From Arthrobacter sp. H-02-3 (GTDB taxonomy: Bacteria > Actinomycetota > Actinomycetes > Actinomycetales > Micrococcaceae), in the NCBI RefSeq assembly GCF_003097355.1, contig NZ_PYUI01000004.1:124001-188000 (forward strand): a DNA stretch of 64,000 nt. The letters run 5' to 3'. Shown one piece after another: positions 31,458 to 40,600 of the stretch (positions within the stretch are counted from its first letter, which is position 1; every line of letters begins with the position of its first letter). Below the pieces are notes generated by a model. It ran no database searches. It saw only the letters and a list, made by a program, of their open reading frames with translations, and had not been told where the DNA came from. The translations under genes and the position numbers were made by a program.

Positions 31458-31489
31458 GAAACGGCCGGCACCTTTGTGCCGGCCGTTTC
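31458..31489. terminator. Bidirectional terminator
   Basis: Perfect 14-bp stem (31458-31471 with 31476-31489) and CTTT loop between convergent genes; A-rich and T-rich flanks fit both directions. Confidence 0.85.
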
Positions 31490-31528
31490 GCTGTCCCGGC
31501 TGGTTAGGGGCGGCGCGTGTATGGGGGC

Positions 31529-33358
31529 TCAGCCGTAGATGCGGTTGATGTGCTCCTCGTAGTCCCGCACGACGGCGGCCCGCTTGAGTTTGAGCGAGGG
31601 TGTCAGGTGCCCTGATTCGACCGTGAAGTCGGCGTCCAGGATGACGAAGCTGCGGATGGATTCAGCCTTGGAGACCAGCAGGTTCGCCTCATCGATGGCG
31701 CCCTGGATCGAGGCCCGCACCATCCCGTCCGCAGCGGCCTCGGCCGGAGTCATGACGGGCACCTTCCGGGCGGTGCACCAGTTGTGGAGCCCTTCCGGGT
31801 CCAGGTTGATCAGGGCTGACACGAACGGCCTGCCGTCACCGATCACGACGGCCTGGCCTACCAGCTGGTGCTCGCGGATCTTCTCCTCGAGTGGGCCGGG
31901 GGCCACGTTCTTGCCGCCGGCCGTCACCAGCAGGTCCTTCTTGCGCCCGGTGATGGTCAGGAAGCCGTCCTCATCGAGGGAGCCGAGGTCCCCGGTGCGG
32001 AAAAAGCCGTCCACGAAGGCTTCCGCGTTGGCGGCCTCGTTGGCGTGGTAGCCCTTGAAGACCCCGATGCCCTTGACCAGGATCTCGCCGTCGTCGGCCA
32101 CCCGGATAGTGGTTCCCGGCACCGGGATACCGACCGTCCCCACCTTGGTCCGTGCCGGCGTGTTGGCCGTGCACGGCGCCGTGGTTTCGGTCAGGCCGTA
32201 GCCTTCCAGGACGGGGATGCCGGCGCCGCGGAAGAAATGGGCGTCACTGGAGCTCAGCGGACTGGCCCCGGAGACCGTGTACCGCAGCTGGCCGCCGAAG
32301 GCCTCCCGGAGCCTGGGGTAGAACAGCCGCTCAAAGAGTCCGTGCCGGACCCTCAGGATCCGTCCGGGGCCCTTCCCGTCGCCCCGGGAGGCGGCGTCCA
32401 GCGCCCTGGAGTAGTCGACCGCGGCCGCCGCTGCGGCTGTGAACACCCGCCCCTTGCCGGCCGCGGCGGCCTTTTGCGCGGCGCCGGCGTAGACCTTTTC
32501 GAAGATCCGGGGGACCACCAGCAAGAACGTGGGTTTGAAACTGGCCAGGTCCTCCAGGAGTTCCTTGGCGCTTGCGGTGTGGCCGACGGTGGCGCCGGCG
32601 CTCAGGCAGATCACCTGGACCGCACGGGCCAGGACGTGCGCGAGGGGCAGGAACATCAAGGTCCGGGAACGCGGTTGCATGAGGATCTCGGGAAGGAAGA
32701 GGACGATGTTCTTGGCGACAAGGGCGAAGTTGGCGTGCGTGATCTCGCAGCCCTTGGGCCTGCCCGTGGTGCCCGAGGTGTAGACCAGCGACGCAACGTC
32801 GGCGAGGGACGCGGCGCTCCGGTGTCGCTCGAGTTCGGCGTCGGTCACCCCGGTGCCGGCTGCGGCGAGACTCGCCAGGTTCGGTGCGGCGCCGTCGTTC
32901 TCCATCCGGACGACGGCGACAAGCCGGTCGCCGAGGACTGTGGACGCGTCCAGAACGCCCTGGACCAGGGCCGCCTTGGCCTGGTCTTCAACGAACACGC
33001 GCCGTGCCCCCGAGTCGTGGAGGATCCACTCGACCTGGCTGGCGGAGGAGGTCTCGTAGACCGGAACCGTGACGCCGCCGGCAAACCAGATGGCAAAATC
33101 CACCACTGTCCACTCATACCGGGTCGCTGACATGACCGCCACAGTGTCGCCCGGGGTGAGTCCGCCGGCAATCAGGCCCTTGGCCAGGGCGGTGACCTGG
33201 TCCAGGAAGTGCTGGACCGGGACGTCGGTCCAGCCGCCGGGACCCTTGCGGGAGTAGAGGGCGTGCACGGGGTCGTTCGCGTGCTGCTCCAGGAGCAGGT
33301 CGGTCACGTTGCTCTCCGGGTCCAGCTCCACGAGCAGTCCGGTGCTTGCTTCTCTCAC
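31529..33358 (-). CDS. Long-chain fatty acyl-CoA synthetase (FadD15 type)
   Basis: 609 residues, an AMP-forming ligase that activates fatty acids with CoA. The P-loop YTSGTTGRPKGCEITHAN, the GYGLTETTAPCTAN motif and the FRTGDLGSLDEDGFLTITGRKKDLLVTAGGKNVAPGP segment are intact. Length and order match mycobacterial FadD15. The start is GTG at 33358. The PMT gene ends 60 bp upstream on the same strand, with a short hairpin (33378-33399) between, so transcription may be partly separate. Confidence 0.92.
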   Translation of the reverse strand: MREASTGLLVELDPESNVTDLLLEQHANDPVHALYSRKGPGGWTDVPVQHFLDQVTALAKGLIAGGLTPGDTVAVMSATRYEWTVVDFAIWFAGGVTVPVYETSSASQVEWILHDSGARRVFVEDQAKAALVQGVLDASTVLGDRLVAVVRMENDGAAPNLASLAAAGTGVTDAELERHRSAASLADVASLVYTSGTTGRPKGCEITHANFALVAKNIVLFLPEILMQPRSRTLMFLPLAHVLARAVQVICLSAGATVGHTASAKELLEDLASFKPTFLLVVPRIFEKVYAGAAQKAAAAGKGRVFTAAAAAAVDYSRALDAASRGDGKGPGRILRVRHGLFERLFYPRLREAFGGQLRYTVSGASPLSSSDAHFFRGAGIPVLEGYGLTETTAPCTANTPARTKVGTVGIPVPGTTIRVADDGEILVKGIGVFKGYHANEAANAEAFVDGFFRTGDLGSLDEDGFLTITGRKKDLLVTAGGKNVAPGPLEEKIREHQLVGQAVVIGDGRPFVSALINLDPEGLHNWCTARKVPVMTPAEAAADGMVRASIQGAIDEANLLVSKAESIRSFVILDADFTVESGHLTPSLKLKRAAVVRDYEEHINRIYG

Positions 33359-33418
33359 AGCCGAGTCTCCATTCCTGGTCCGCCCGGAGTTCGGCGGACT
33401 TTCCCCTGCAATCCTGCC

Positions 33419-35170
33419 TTAGATCCAGGAAGGCATCCACATCCGCAGGCGCCATTCCTGGTACGGGATAACCTCGCCGGTCCAGACCGGGTAGAAGAAC
33501 GCGGACACCAGTACGGCGGCCACCACAAACAGCGCAACGAGGCAGAACCCGGATCGCCGCCGCCAGAGGGGGTCGCTGCGCTGGCCAAGGACCAGGCCCA
33601 GGCAATAGACCAGCGCCAGCACCAGGAACGGTTCGAAGGACACGGCGTAGAAGAAGAAGGTGGTGCGCTCCGGGTACATGAACCAGGGGAGGTAGCCGGC
33701 CGCCACCCCGGCCAGGACCGCGCCGGCGCGCCAGTCGCGGCGCCCCGCCCACCAGAACAGCAGGATGACCAGAGAGACGGCCGCGCCCCACCAGATCAGC
33801 GGGTTGCCTACCGAGAGGATGGCGGAGGTGCAGTTGCTGAGGTCGCAGCCGGGGGTGCCCTTGGCGGGGGATTCGTAGAAGAAGGACGTCGGCCGGCCCA
33901 TGACCAGCCAGGTCCAGGCACTGGCCTCGTAGGGGTGGTCGGAGCTCAGGCCCTGATGGAACTTGTACGCCTCCAGGTGGTAGTGCGCCAGGGACCGTAC
34001 GGCGTTCGGCAGCCAGCCCCACTCGGCCGAGGGGTTGGCCTCGGCCCAGTGCCGGAAGTACGCGTCCTTGGACAGGAACCAGCCCGTCCATGTGAAGCCA
34101 TAGACCACCGCAGCCACCGGGACGATGGTCAGGAAGGCCGGGACGCCGTCTTTGAGGATGCCGCCGCTGATCCAGGCATGCACGCCGGCGATGCGCCGCG
34201 CGCTGAGGTCCCAGAACACGGTCAGCAGGCCGAAACCGGCCAGGAAGAACAGCCCGGACCATTTCGTCCCCACGGCCAGGCCCAGGCAGACGCCGGCCGC
34301 GAGGCGCCACCAGCGGATGCCGAGCCAGGGTCCGGACGTGAGCTGCAGCGCCGAGGGGCGTCCCGTGGGAGAGGCTGCGGCCTGCCGGCCGAGCCGGGCC
34401 GCCAGACGCCGCCGGCCGTCGTCGCGGTCCATCAGCAGGGCACCGAACGCGGCAAGGAGCCAGAACATGAGGAAGATGTCCAGCAGCGAGGTCCGGGACA
34501 TCACGAGGTGGTGGCCGTCCACGGCAAGCAGGACGCCGGCAACCGCGCCCAGCGTCAGGGATCGGAAGAGTTTCTGCGCGATCAAAGCCAGCAGGAAGAT
34601 GGAGAGGGTCCCCGTCAGGGCCGCACCGAACCGCCAGCCGAAGGGGTTGTCCGCACCGAACAGCCACATGCCCGCGGCAATCATCCACTTGCCGACCGGC
34701 GGGTGCACCACATACTCCGGGGAGTTCAGGAGCACGCCGGGGTTGCCTGCAATGAAGGAGTCGTTCGCCCGGTCGGGCCAGCTGCGCTCGTAGCCGCTGA
34801 CCAGCAACGAATACGCGTCTTTGACGTAGTAGGTTTCGTCAAAGACCAGGTTGCGGGGTGTGTCCAGCCGGACGAACCGCAGGATGCCGCCCAGCGCCGC
34901 CGTGAGGGCGGGAATGAGCCAGTACCAGAGCCGCAGCGACGCCGGGTAGTCCCGCCAGCTTTGGATGCTGCCGATCAGGCGTTCCTTGAGGGCCTCCGTG
35001 GTGAAAGCCTCGGCGGGGCGGCCGATCCAGCGGTGCCCCTCAAGATTGCGGCCGGTGCGGACGCGGCCGCGGGCCTGGCTGCCGGCGCTGCCGTTGTTTG
35101 GCCCTGTTGACGGCGATGCGGCGGCGCCGGCCTCGGGCGGGAGCGTGGGGGTCTGGGTCACGTTGCCCAT
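33419..35170 (-). CDS. Dolichyl-phosphate-mannose protein mannosyltransferase (PMT, GT39)
   Basis: About 583 residues with some eleven membrane helices. The GT39 aspartate-glutamate motif is visible in FDETYYVKDAYSLLVSGYE, then HPPVGKWMIAAGMWLFG, RTSLLDIFLMFWLLAAFG and YPERTTFFFYAVSFEPFLVLAL. It transfers mannose from polyprenyl-phosphate-mannose to secreted proteins. ATG 35170 has AAAGG 5 bp upstream; the 955-residue open frame that runs to 36286 is antisense to rsmI and is rejected beyond this start. It is divergent from rsmI, an arrangement shared with mycobacteria. Confidence 0.93.
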   Translation of the reverse strand: MGNVTQTPTLPPEAGAAASPSTGPNNGSAGSQARGRVRTGRNLEGHRWIGRPAEAFTTEALKERLIGSIQSWRDYPASLRLWYWLIPALTAALGGILRFVRLDTPRNLVFDETYYVKDAYSLLVSGYERSWPDRANDSFIAGNPGVLLNSPEYVVHPPVGKWMIAAGMWLFGADNPFGWRFGAALTGTLSIFLLALIAQKLFRSLTLGAVAGVLLAVDGHHLVMSRTSLLDIFLMFWLLAAFGALLMDRDDGRRRLAARLGRQAAASPTGRPSALQLTSGPWLGIRWWRLAAGVCLGLAVGTKWSGLFFLAGFGLLTVFWDLSARRIAGVHAWISGGILKDGVPAFLTIVPVAAVVYGFTWTGWFLSKDAYFRHWAEANPSAEWGWLPNAVRSLAHYHLEAYKFHQGLSSDHPYEASAWTWLVMGRPTSFFYESPAKGTPGCDLSNCTSAILSVGNPLIWWGAAVSLVILLFWWAGRRDWRAGAVLAGVAAGYLPWFMYPERTTFFFYAVSFEPFLVLALVYCLGLVLGQRSDPLWRRRSGFCLVALFVVAAVLVSAFFYPVWTGEVIPYQEWRLRMWMPSWI

Positions 35171-35227
35171 GCTACCTTTCGCGGCTGTGCTCGTCGGGCC
35201 GTGCCGCGGCGGCAGTAGGCTGGTCAT

Positions 35228-36172
35228 GTGGACCACGAACCGAGTACTTCCCCCCATCTTGATCTTCGCTCCGAAGACAGCGCCGACGGCGCCCTTCCCG
35301 TTGACGAAGCCGCGCCCGGCAGTGTTCCGGCCGCTGGCGGACCCGGCCGCATCGTCCTCGCGGCGACGCCGATCGGAAACACCGGCGATGCTTCGGCGCG
35401 GCTCGTGGAGCTGCTCACGACGGCGGACATCGTCGCCGCCGAGGATACGCGGCGGCTGCACCGGCTCGTGCAGACCCTGGGCATCACGGTGGGCGGCCGG
35501 ATCATCAGCTATCACGAGCACAATGAGGCCGCCAAGACGGCTGACCTGCTGGACCAGGTCCGGTCCGGCAAGACCCTGGTCATGGTGACCGACGCCGGCA
35601 TGCCGTCCGTCTCGGACCCGGGGTTCCGGCTGGTTGAAGGCGCTGTGGCGGCCGGGCTCACCGTCACCGCCGCCCCCGGGCCCTCCGCCGTGCTGACCGC
35701 CTTGGCCCTGTCCGGCCTGCCGACCGACCGCTTCTGCTTCGAAGGATTCCTGCCCCGCAAGGCAGGCGAACGCTCCTCGCGGCTGGCGGACCTCGACGCG
35801 GAGCGGCGCACTATGGTGTTTTTCGAGGCGCCGCACCGGCTGGAGCCGATGCTGAGGGCGCTGCGGGAACGCTTCGGCGCCGACCGCCGGGCCGCCGTCT
35901 GCCGTGAACTCACGAAAACGTATGAAGAAGTCATCCGCGGCACCCTGCGCGAACTGCTCGAATGGGCGGAGACCAACGAGGTGCGCGGCGAAATCGCCGT
36001 GGTGGTTGGGGGCGCTCCTGAACGCGAACCGGGCCGCCCCGAGGACCACGTGGCCGCCGTCAACGGCCTGATCGCCCAGGGCATCCGGCTCAAGGAAGCC
36101 GTCGCCGCGGTGGCCGAGGACGCGAAAGTCAGCAAGCGCGAACTCTACTCCGCGGTGCTCGCCGCGCGGTGA
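35228..36172 (+). CDS. rsmI: 16S rRNA (cytidine(1402)-2'-O)-methyltransferase
   Basis: 314 residues. Tetrapyrrole-methylase fold with the motifs IVLAATPIGNTGDASARL, AAEDTRRLHRL, ISYHEHNE, TDAGMPSVSDPGFRLV and KTYEEVIRGTLRELLEW. It 2'-O-methylates C1402 in the decoding centre of 16S rRNA. The N-terminal 35 residues are a non-conserved extension. The start is GTG at 35228, 57 bp from the divergent PMT start. Confidence 0.95.
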   Translation: MDHEPSTSPHLDLRSEDSADGALPVDEAAPGSVPAAGGPGRIVLAATPIGNTGDASARLVELLTTADIVAAEDTRRLHRLVQTLGITVGGRIISYHEHNEAAKTADLLDQVRSGKTLVMVTDAGMPSVSDPGFRLVEGAVAAGLTVTAAPGPSAVLTALALSGLPTDRFCFEGFLPRKAGERSSRLADLDAERRTMVFFEAPHRLEPMLRALRERFGADRRAAVCRELTKTYEEVIRGTLRELLEWAETNEVRGEIAVVVGGAPEREPGRPEDHVAAVNGLIAQGIRLKEAVAAVAEDAKVSKRELYSAVLAAR

Positions 36173-36368
36173 TCGCGTGGGCGGGTTCCGGGGCGACCCG
36201 GGGCCTCGCCGGCCGCAGCGGGCACGGTTCGCCACGGGTTGTGCAGCTGCACAGCATTTTCCGGATCGCGTAGTGCGCGCATGCATAGACTTGCCTGTGA
36301 GCGCGGCAGTACCGTGGCAGTAATCCAGGCGGCCGGCCCTACGGGAACGAGCGCCTTAACCGGCACGC

Positions 36369-36438
36369 AGTGCCAATAAATCAGTGCCAACAAACTAGAG
36401 CCAAAAAGCTAGTGCCAACAAACTAGTGCCAACCGAAT
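36369..36438. repeat. 14-bp tandem repeat, five copies
   Basis: Consensus AGTGCCAACAAACT at exact 14-bp period: 36369-36382, 36383-36396, 36397-36410, 36411-36424 and 36425-36438. Copies 2 and 4 are identical. The array ends 19 bp before the gabD start codon and just 5' of its ribosome binding site. Apart from this array, the 285-bp gap after rsmI holds nothing I can name. Confidence 0.9.
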
Positions 36439-36457
36439 TGCTGACGAGGGAGTCGTT

Positions 36458-37957
36458 GTGACTGTAACTGCCCAGCCTATTGTTTCCGCGGAGCGGGAGA
36501 AGGCCCTGCTGGCCTCGGTCCCGACGGGCCTGCTGATCAACGGCGAATGGCGTCCGGCCGCGTCCGGGAAGACCTTCCAGGTCGAGGACCCCGCCACCGG
36601 CCAGGTGCTGCTGAGCATCGCCGACGCCGGCCCCGAGGACGGCAAAGCGGCCCTGGACGCCGCCGCCGCCGCGCAGGAGTCCTGGGCCAAGGTCCCGTCC
36701 CGGGAGCGCGGGGAAATCCTGCGCCGCGCCTTCGAGATGGTCACCGAGCGGGCCGAGGACTTCGCGCTGCTGATGACCCTGGAGATGGGCAAGCCGCTGG
36801 CCGAGGCCCGCGGCGAGGTCACCTACGGCGCGGAATTCCTGCGCTGGTTCTCCGAGGAAGCCGTCCGCGCGTTCGGCCGCTACTCGGTCTCTCCGGACGG
36901 CAAGTCCCGGCTGCTGGTGACCAAGAAGCCGGTGGGCCCGTGCCTGCTGATCACGCCGTGGAACTTCCCGCTGGCCATGGCCACCCGCAAGATCGCCCCG
37001 GCCGTCGCCGCCGGCTGCACGATGGTGCTCAAGTCCGCAAATCTGACCCCGCTGACTTCCCAGCTGTTCGCTGCCGTGATGCAGGAGGCCGGCCTGCCCG
37101 CCGGTGTCCTGAACGTCATCCCGACCTCCACGGCCGGCGCCACCACGGGTCCGCTGATCAAGGATTCCCGGCTCCGGAAGCTGTCCTTCACCGGCTCCAC
37201 GGAGGTCGGCCGCCGGCTGCTCGCCGACGCCTCCGAGACGGTCCTGCGGACCTCGATGGAGCTGGGCGGGAACGCCCCGTTCGTTGTGTTCGAGGACGCC
37301 GACGTCGATGCCGCCGTCGCCGGTGCCATGCTGGCGAAGCTGCGGAACATGGGTGAGGCCTGCACCGCGGCCAACCGGTTCATCGTGCACGAGTCCGTCG
37401 CGGACGAGTTCGCGGAGAAGTTCGCCGCGAAGATGAAGGACATGACCACGGCCCGCGGCACCGAGGCCGAGTCCAAGGTCGGCCCGCTCATCGATGCCAA
37501 GAGCCGGGACAAGGTCCACGAACTCGTGACCGACGCCGTGAACTCCGGTGCGGTCGCGGTGACCGGCGGCTCCGCCGTCGAGGGCCCGGGCTACTTCTAC
37601 CAGCCGACCATCCTCAAGGGCGTCACCGAGGGCACCCGGATCCTGTCCGAGGAAATCTTCGGCCCCGTCGCCCCGATCATCACCTTCGACACCGAGGACG
37701 AGGCCGTCCGGCTCGCGAACAACACCGAATACGGCCTCGTGGCCTACGTTTTCACCCGGGACCTGAACCGGGGCATTCGGATGGGCGAACGCCTCGAAAC
37801 CGGCATGCTCGGCCTGAACGCCGGCGTCGTCTCCAACGCCGCAGCCCCGTTCGGCGGCGTCAAGCAGTCCGGCCTGGGCCGTGAAGGCGGCCTCGAGGGC
37901 ATCGAGGAGTACCTCTACACCCAGTACATCGGCATCGCCGACCCCTACGCCGGCTAG
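36458..37957 (+). CDS. gabD: Succinate-semialdehyde dehydrogenase
   Basis: 499 residues. NAD(P)-dependent oxidation of succinate semialdehyde to succinate, the last step of the GABA shunt. Aldehyde dehydrogenase motifs are complete: TPWNFPLAMATRKIAPAVAAG, FTGSTEVGRRL, MELGGNAPFVVFEDAD with the catalytic Glu, and GEACTAANRF with the catalytic Cys. Length and sequence fit GabD. GAGGGAG 5-12 bp before the GTG start is the ribosome binding site. A five-copy tandem repeat lies in its leader. It is convergent with the transglutaminase gene. Confidence 0.92.
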   Translation: MTVTAQPIVSAEREKALLASVPTGLLINGEWRPAASGKTFQVEDPATGQVLLSIADAGPEDGKAALDAAAAAQESWAKVPSRERGEILRRAFEMVTERAEDFALLMTLEMGKPLAEARGEVTYGAEFLRWFSEEAVRAFGRYSVSPDGKSRLLVTKKPVGPCLLITPWNFPLAMATRKIAPAVAAGCTMVLKSANLTPLTSQLFAAVMQEAGLPAGVLNVIPTSTAGATTGPLIKDSRLRKLSFTGSTEVGRRLLADASETVLRTSMELGGNAPFVVFEDADVDAAVAGAMLAKLRNMGEACTAANRFIVHESVADEFAEKFAAKMKDMTTARGTEAESKVGPLIDAKSRDKVHELVTDAVNSGAVAVTGGSAVEGPGYFYQPTILKGVTEGTRILSEEIFGPVAPIITFDTEDEAVRLANNTEYGLVAYVFTRDLNRGIRMGERLETGMLGLNAGVVSNAAAPFGGVKQSGLGREGGLEGIEEYLYTQYIGIADPYAG

Positions 37958-38026
37958 GCACAGGGAACAGCCGGGCCGGATCCGCTGACGCGGGACGGCT
38001 GACGCGGGCCCGATGACGGCGGCAGG

Positions 38027-40600
38027 CTAGCCGCGACGCACCCGGCGGACGGTATTGCGGATCTTCCCCCAGGATCCCGCGATGCCCCGCCGGGTGCTTT
38101 CTGCTGTCCGGGACAAGACCCGTCGGGGCAGCGGGAGGGCCCGCCGCCACCCGGACAGGACCGACGGCGGCAGCCAGTCCGCACGCAACCGCACCAGGAG
38201 CTTCGCGTTGGCCCGCAGCGCGGCCTGCACCAGTGCAATCCTGGCCGCGGCGCCCGCGGCGCCCGCGGCGCCCGCGGCGCCCGCGGCGCCCGCGGGTCCC
38301 GCGTTGCCCGCGGATGCGGCGGCGTCCGCAGGTCCGGCGGCTCCGGCCGGGCGGCCGTACCGCTCCCGTTCAAAGTCCTCCGTCAGGGCGGCCGCTGCCC
38401 GCTGGCCGGGCGTCTCCGCTCCGCCGGGCTGTCCCAATGCCGCCGAGGCGCGCAGCCGCTCGGAGAAATGCCGCGGCGTCTCGCTGGCTCCCGGCGCCAT
38501 GCCGTAGTCCGTGGCCAGGTCCCTCAGTTCGGCCCAGGCCGGAACGGCCGTTCCTGCCGGCGCGCCGCTCCTGCCGCGGGCCGCCGTCGTTAGCCTGCGG
38601 CGCCGCACCCCGCTGCGCGCCAGCCGCGGGGAGGCCGCCAACAGTGCGAGCAGCAGCACCGCTCCCAGGCCGTAGAGCGCCTGTGCCGGGTGGGCGTCCG
38701 CGGGGGTCCGCGCCCCGGCCGCCGGAAGGGGAACAGGGGCCAGGGTGGGGACCGGCGCCGGCGTGGAACGGTCCCCGGGGGTCAAGGCATCGTTGCGTTC
38801 ATTGGTGCTGGCGCCGCTGGGCGTGGCGGCTGCCGTGGCGTACGCCGGAACGACGCCGCGGGAGGGCGTCGGCTCAAACGGGACCCAGCCGATGCCCTGG
38901 AAGAAGAGCTCCGGCCACGCATGGGCGTCCCGGGAATCGACCTCGTACTCGGGCAGCGGGCCCTGGCCCGCGACGGACACGGAGGCGCCGGTGGAGCGGC
39001 CCGGGGCGTAGCCCACGGCGATTCTGCTGGGAATGCCCTCCAGCCTGGCCATCACGGCCATGGCCGAGGCGAAATGAATGCAGTAGCCGCTCTTCTGGGT
39101 CAGGAAGTCCGCCAGTACGGACAGGCCGTTGCCGTCGTAGCCGCCCTGCACAGGGGACTGCAGGGAATACGTGAACTGGAGTGAACGCAGGTACGTCTGG
39201 ATGGCCATGGCGCGCGCATACGGCGTGGCGGCTCCGGCAGTTACGGTATCGGCCGTGGTGCGCACGATCTCCGGAACGTTCGAGGGCTGGCGGAGGAACA
39301 GCTCGGGGATCCCGCCGGCCGGCTGTGAGGCCTCTGCCAGTACCCCGGCGGTGAGCTGCGGGCTGACGGAGGTGACCACGTACTGCTGGTCGCGGGAGTT
39401 TGTGTCGACCCCCTTGATGCTGAGCGTGGCCGGATCCCAGCTCCAGCGCCCTGTGAGCCCGCTGACCGACTCCGGCGCGTAGGGTGCGGGGAGGTAGGGA
39501 CTAGTGAACTGGCCGGTGTTGACCGCGGTGATTACGCGAAGTTCCGTTGCGGCGCTCTCAAGCCCGGAGTCGACCCTGCCGGTACCCAGCTGGCGGGTGG
39601 ACTCCCGGTCATCCGGTGCCCAGGTGTCGCCGTCGAAGTTATCCACTGTGACCGAGCGCAGGTACGGCGTCGTCGGCGCGTTCGTGGCAAAGGTGATCCG
39701 GCCCTCGCCCGAGGGGCTGCGCAGGCTGCTGCCGAGGCTGATCATCGGATTCAGGCCGGTTGCGCTGCCGAACGGGTTCAGCCGCGAGCCCTGCGGAAAC
39801 GTGCCCTGGTCGAAACCCGGGATGATCGGCTGCAGCAGCAACGTCAGGGTCAGCGCCATGCCGGCCGTGACCGCGCCGCGCCGGATTTGTCCGGGGTCCC
39901 GGGCAGTATCGGCGCCGGTGCGGGCATCCGGTGTGAACCAGTGGCTGCAACCCAGGATCAGCAGATAGCCGACGGCGGCCCCGAGGAACCCGAGCACGCC
40001 GACGCTCTGCGGCTTGACCATGGCGGGCACCACGAGGATGGCCAGGATCCCGAGCCCGCTCGTGGCCGGCAGCGCCAGCGGGAACGCGAGGGCATCCACG
40101 AGGATCACCAGCAGTCCGAGCACGGCGCAGATCAGCATGACGATTCCGGCGTTGGGAGCCACCGGCGTGCTCTCGGCGAGCACGGTTTCGCCGGCCCGGC
40201 GGAGGAACCTTCCCAGGTAGTCCATGGTCTGGGCCGACGGGATGAACCCGGCAATGCTGTGCTGCCTGAAGAAGGTGAAGGTCAGCACCAGGATGAGCGC
40301 CGCCAGCCCGCCGGCAGCCACGAACCACGTCCGCGCGCGCAGTGACCGCAGCGTCGCCATGCTGAAGGCGACGGCAAGGACGGTGGTGAACACCGGGGAG
40401 TACCAGGCCCACCCGCGCAGGACGCCGTTGAAGCCGAGGGCGGCACCCGCGACGGCCACCGCGACGGCGGTCCCCATCACCCAGGGTTGGGCGCCGGGTC
40501 CGGCCCTGCGGGACGCCGTGCCGGGGGACAGGACCGTCGGGTCTTCTGTGCCGGAGGGGCCGGCGTCGGATCCGGTGCGGCGCTGCGGTGCCAGGGTCAT
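38027..40600 (-). CDS. Transglutaminase-like membrane protein (DUF3488/TgpA type)
   Basis: About 857 residues. Five or six N-terminal membrane helices (DUF3488), an extracytoplasmic transglutaminase core with Cys, His and Asp in QKSGYCIHFASAMAVMARLEG and SRDAHAWPELFFQGIGW, one more helix and a cytoplasmic DUF4129-like tail. This architecture occurs with moxR and DUF58 genes across bacteria; the substrate is unknown. The ATG overlaps the DUF58 stop by 4 bp. The tail includes a Gly-Ala-Ala repeat encoded by five 9-bp copies. Confidence 0.92.
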   Translation of the reverse strand: MTLAPQRRTGSDAGPSGTEDPTVLSPGTASRRAGPGAQPWVMGTAVAVAVAGAALGFNGVLRGWAWYSPVFTTVLAVAFSMATLRSLRARTWFVAAGGLAALILVLTFTFFRQHSIAGFIPSAQTMDYLGRFLRRAGETVLAESTPVAPNAGIVMLICAVLGLLVILVDALAFPLALPATSGLGILAILVVPAMVKPQSVGVLGFLGAAVGYLLILGCSHWFTPDARTGADTARDPGQIRRGAVTAGMALTLTLLLQPIIPGFDQGTFPQGSRLNPFGSATGLNPMISLGSSLRSPSGEGRITFATNAPTTPYLRSVTVDNFDGDTWAPDDRESTRQLGTGRVDSGLESAATELRVITAVNTGQFTSPYLPAPYAPESVSGLTGRWSWDPATLSIKGVDTNSRDQQYVVTSVSPQLTAGVLAEASQPAGGIPELFLRQPSNVPEIVRTTADTVTAGAATPYARAMAIQTYLRSLQFTYSLQSPVQGGYDGNGLSVLADFLTQKSGYCIHFASAMAVMARLEGIPSRIAVGYAPGRSTGASVSVAGQGPLPEYEVDSRDAHAWPELFFQGIGWVPFEPTPSRGVVPAYATAAATPSGASTNERNDALTPGDRSTPAPVPTLAPVPLPAAGARTPADAHPAQALYGLGAVLLLALLAASPRLARSGVRRRRLTTAARGRSGAPAGTAVPAWAELRDLATDYGMAPGASETPRHFSERLRASAALGQPGGAETPGQRAAAALTEDFERERYGRPAGAAGPADAAASAGNAGPAGAAGAAGAAGAAGAAARIALVQAALRANAKLLVRLRADWLPPSVLSGWRRALPLPRRVLSRTAESTRRGIAGSWGKIRNTVRRVRRG
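38251..38295. repeat. Five exact 9-bp tandem copies in the transglutaminase gene
   Basis: CGCCCGCGG repeated five times without change (38251-38259 through 38287-38295), encoding a Gly-Ala-Ala run near the C-terminus; 9 bp keeps the frame. Confidence 0.95.

Noticed and set aside
33378-33399. Terminator between PMT and fadD
   Set aside because: Only a 7-bp stem without a T-run on the relevant strand; too weak to call.
33209-36286. Long plus-strand frame 33209-35110 and the 5' extension of the PMT frame to 36286
   Set aside because: Antisense shadows of PMT and rsmI typical of high-GC DNA; protein composition is Gly/Arg/Pro/His-rich with no domain.
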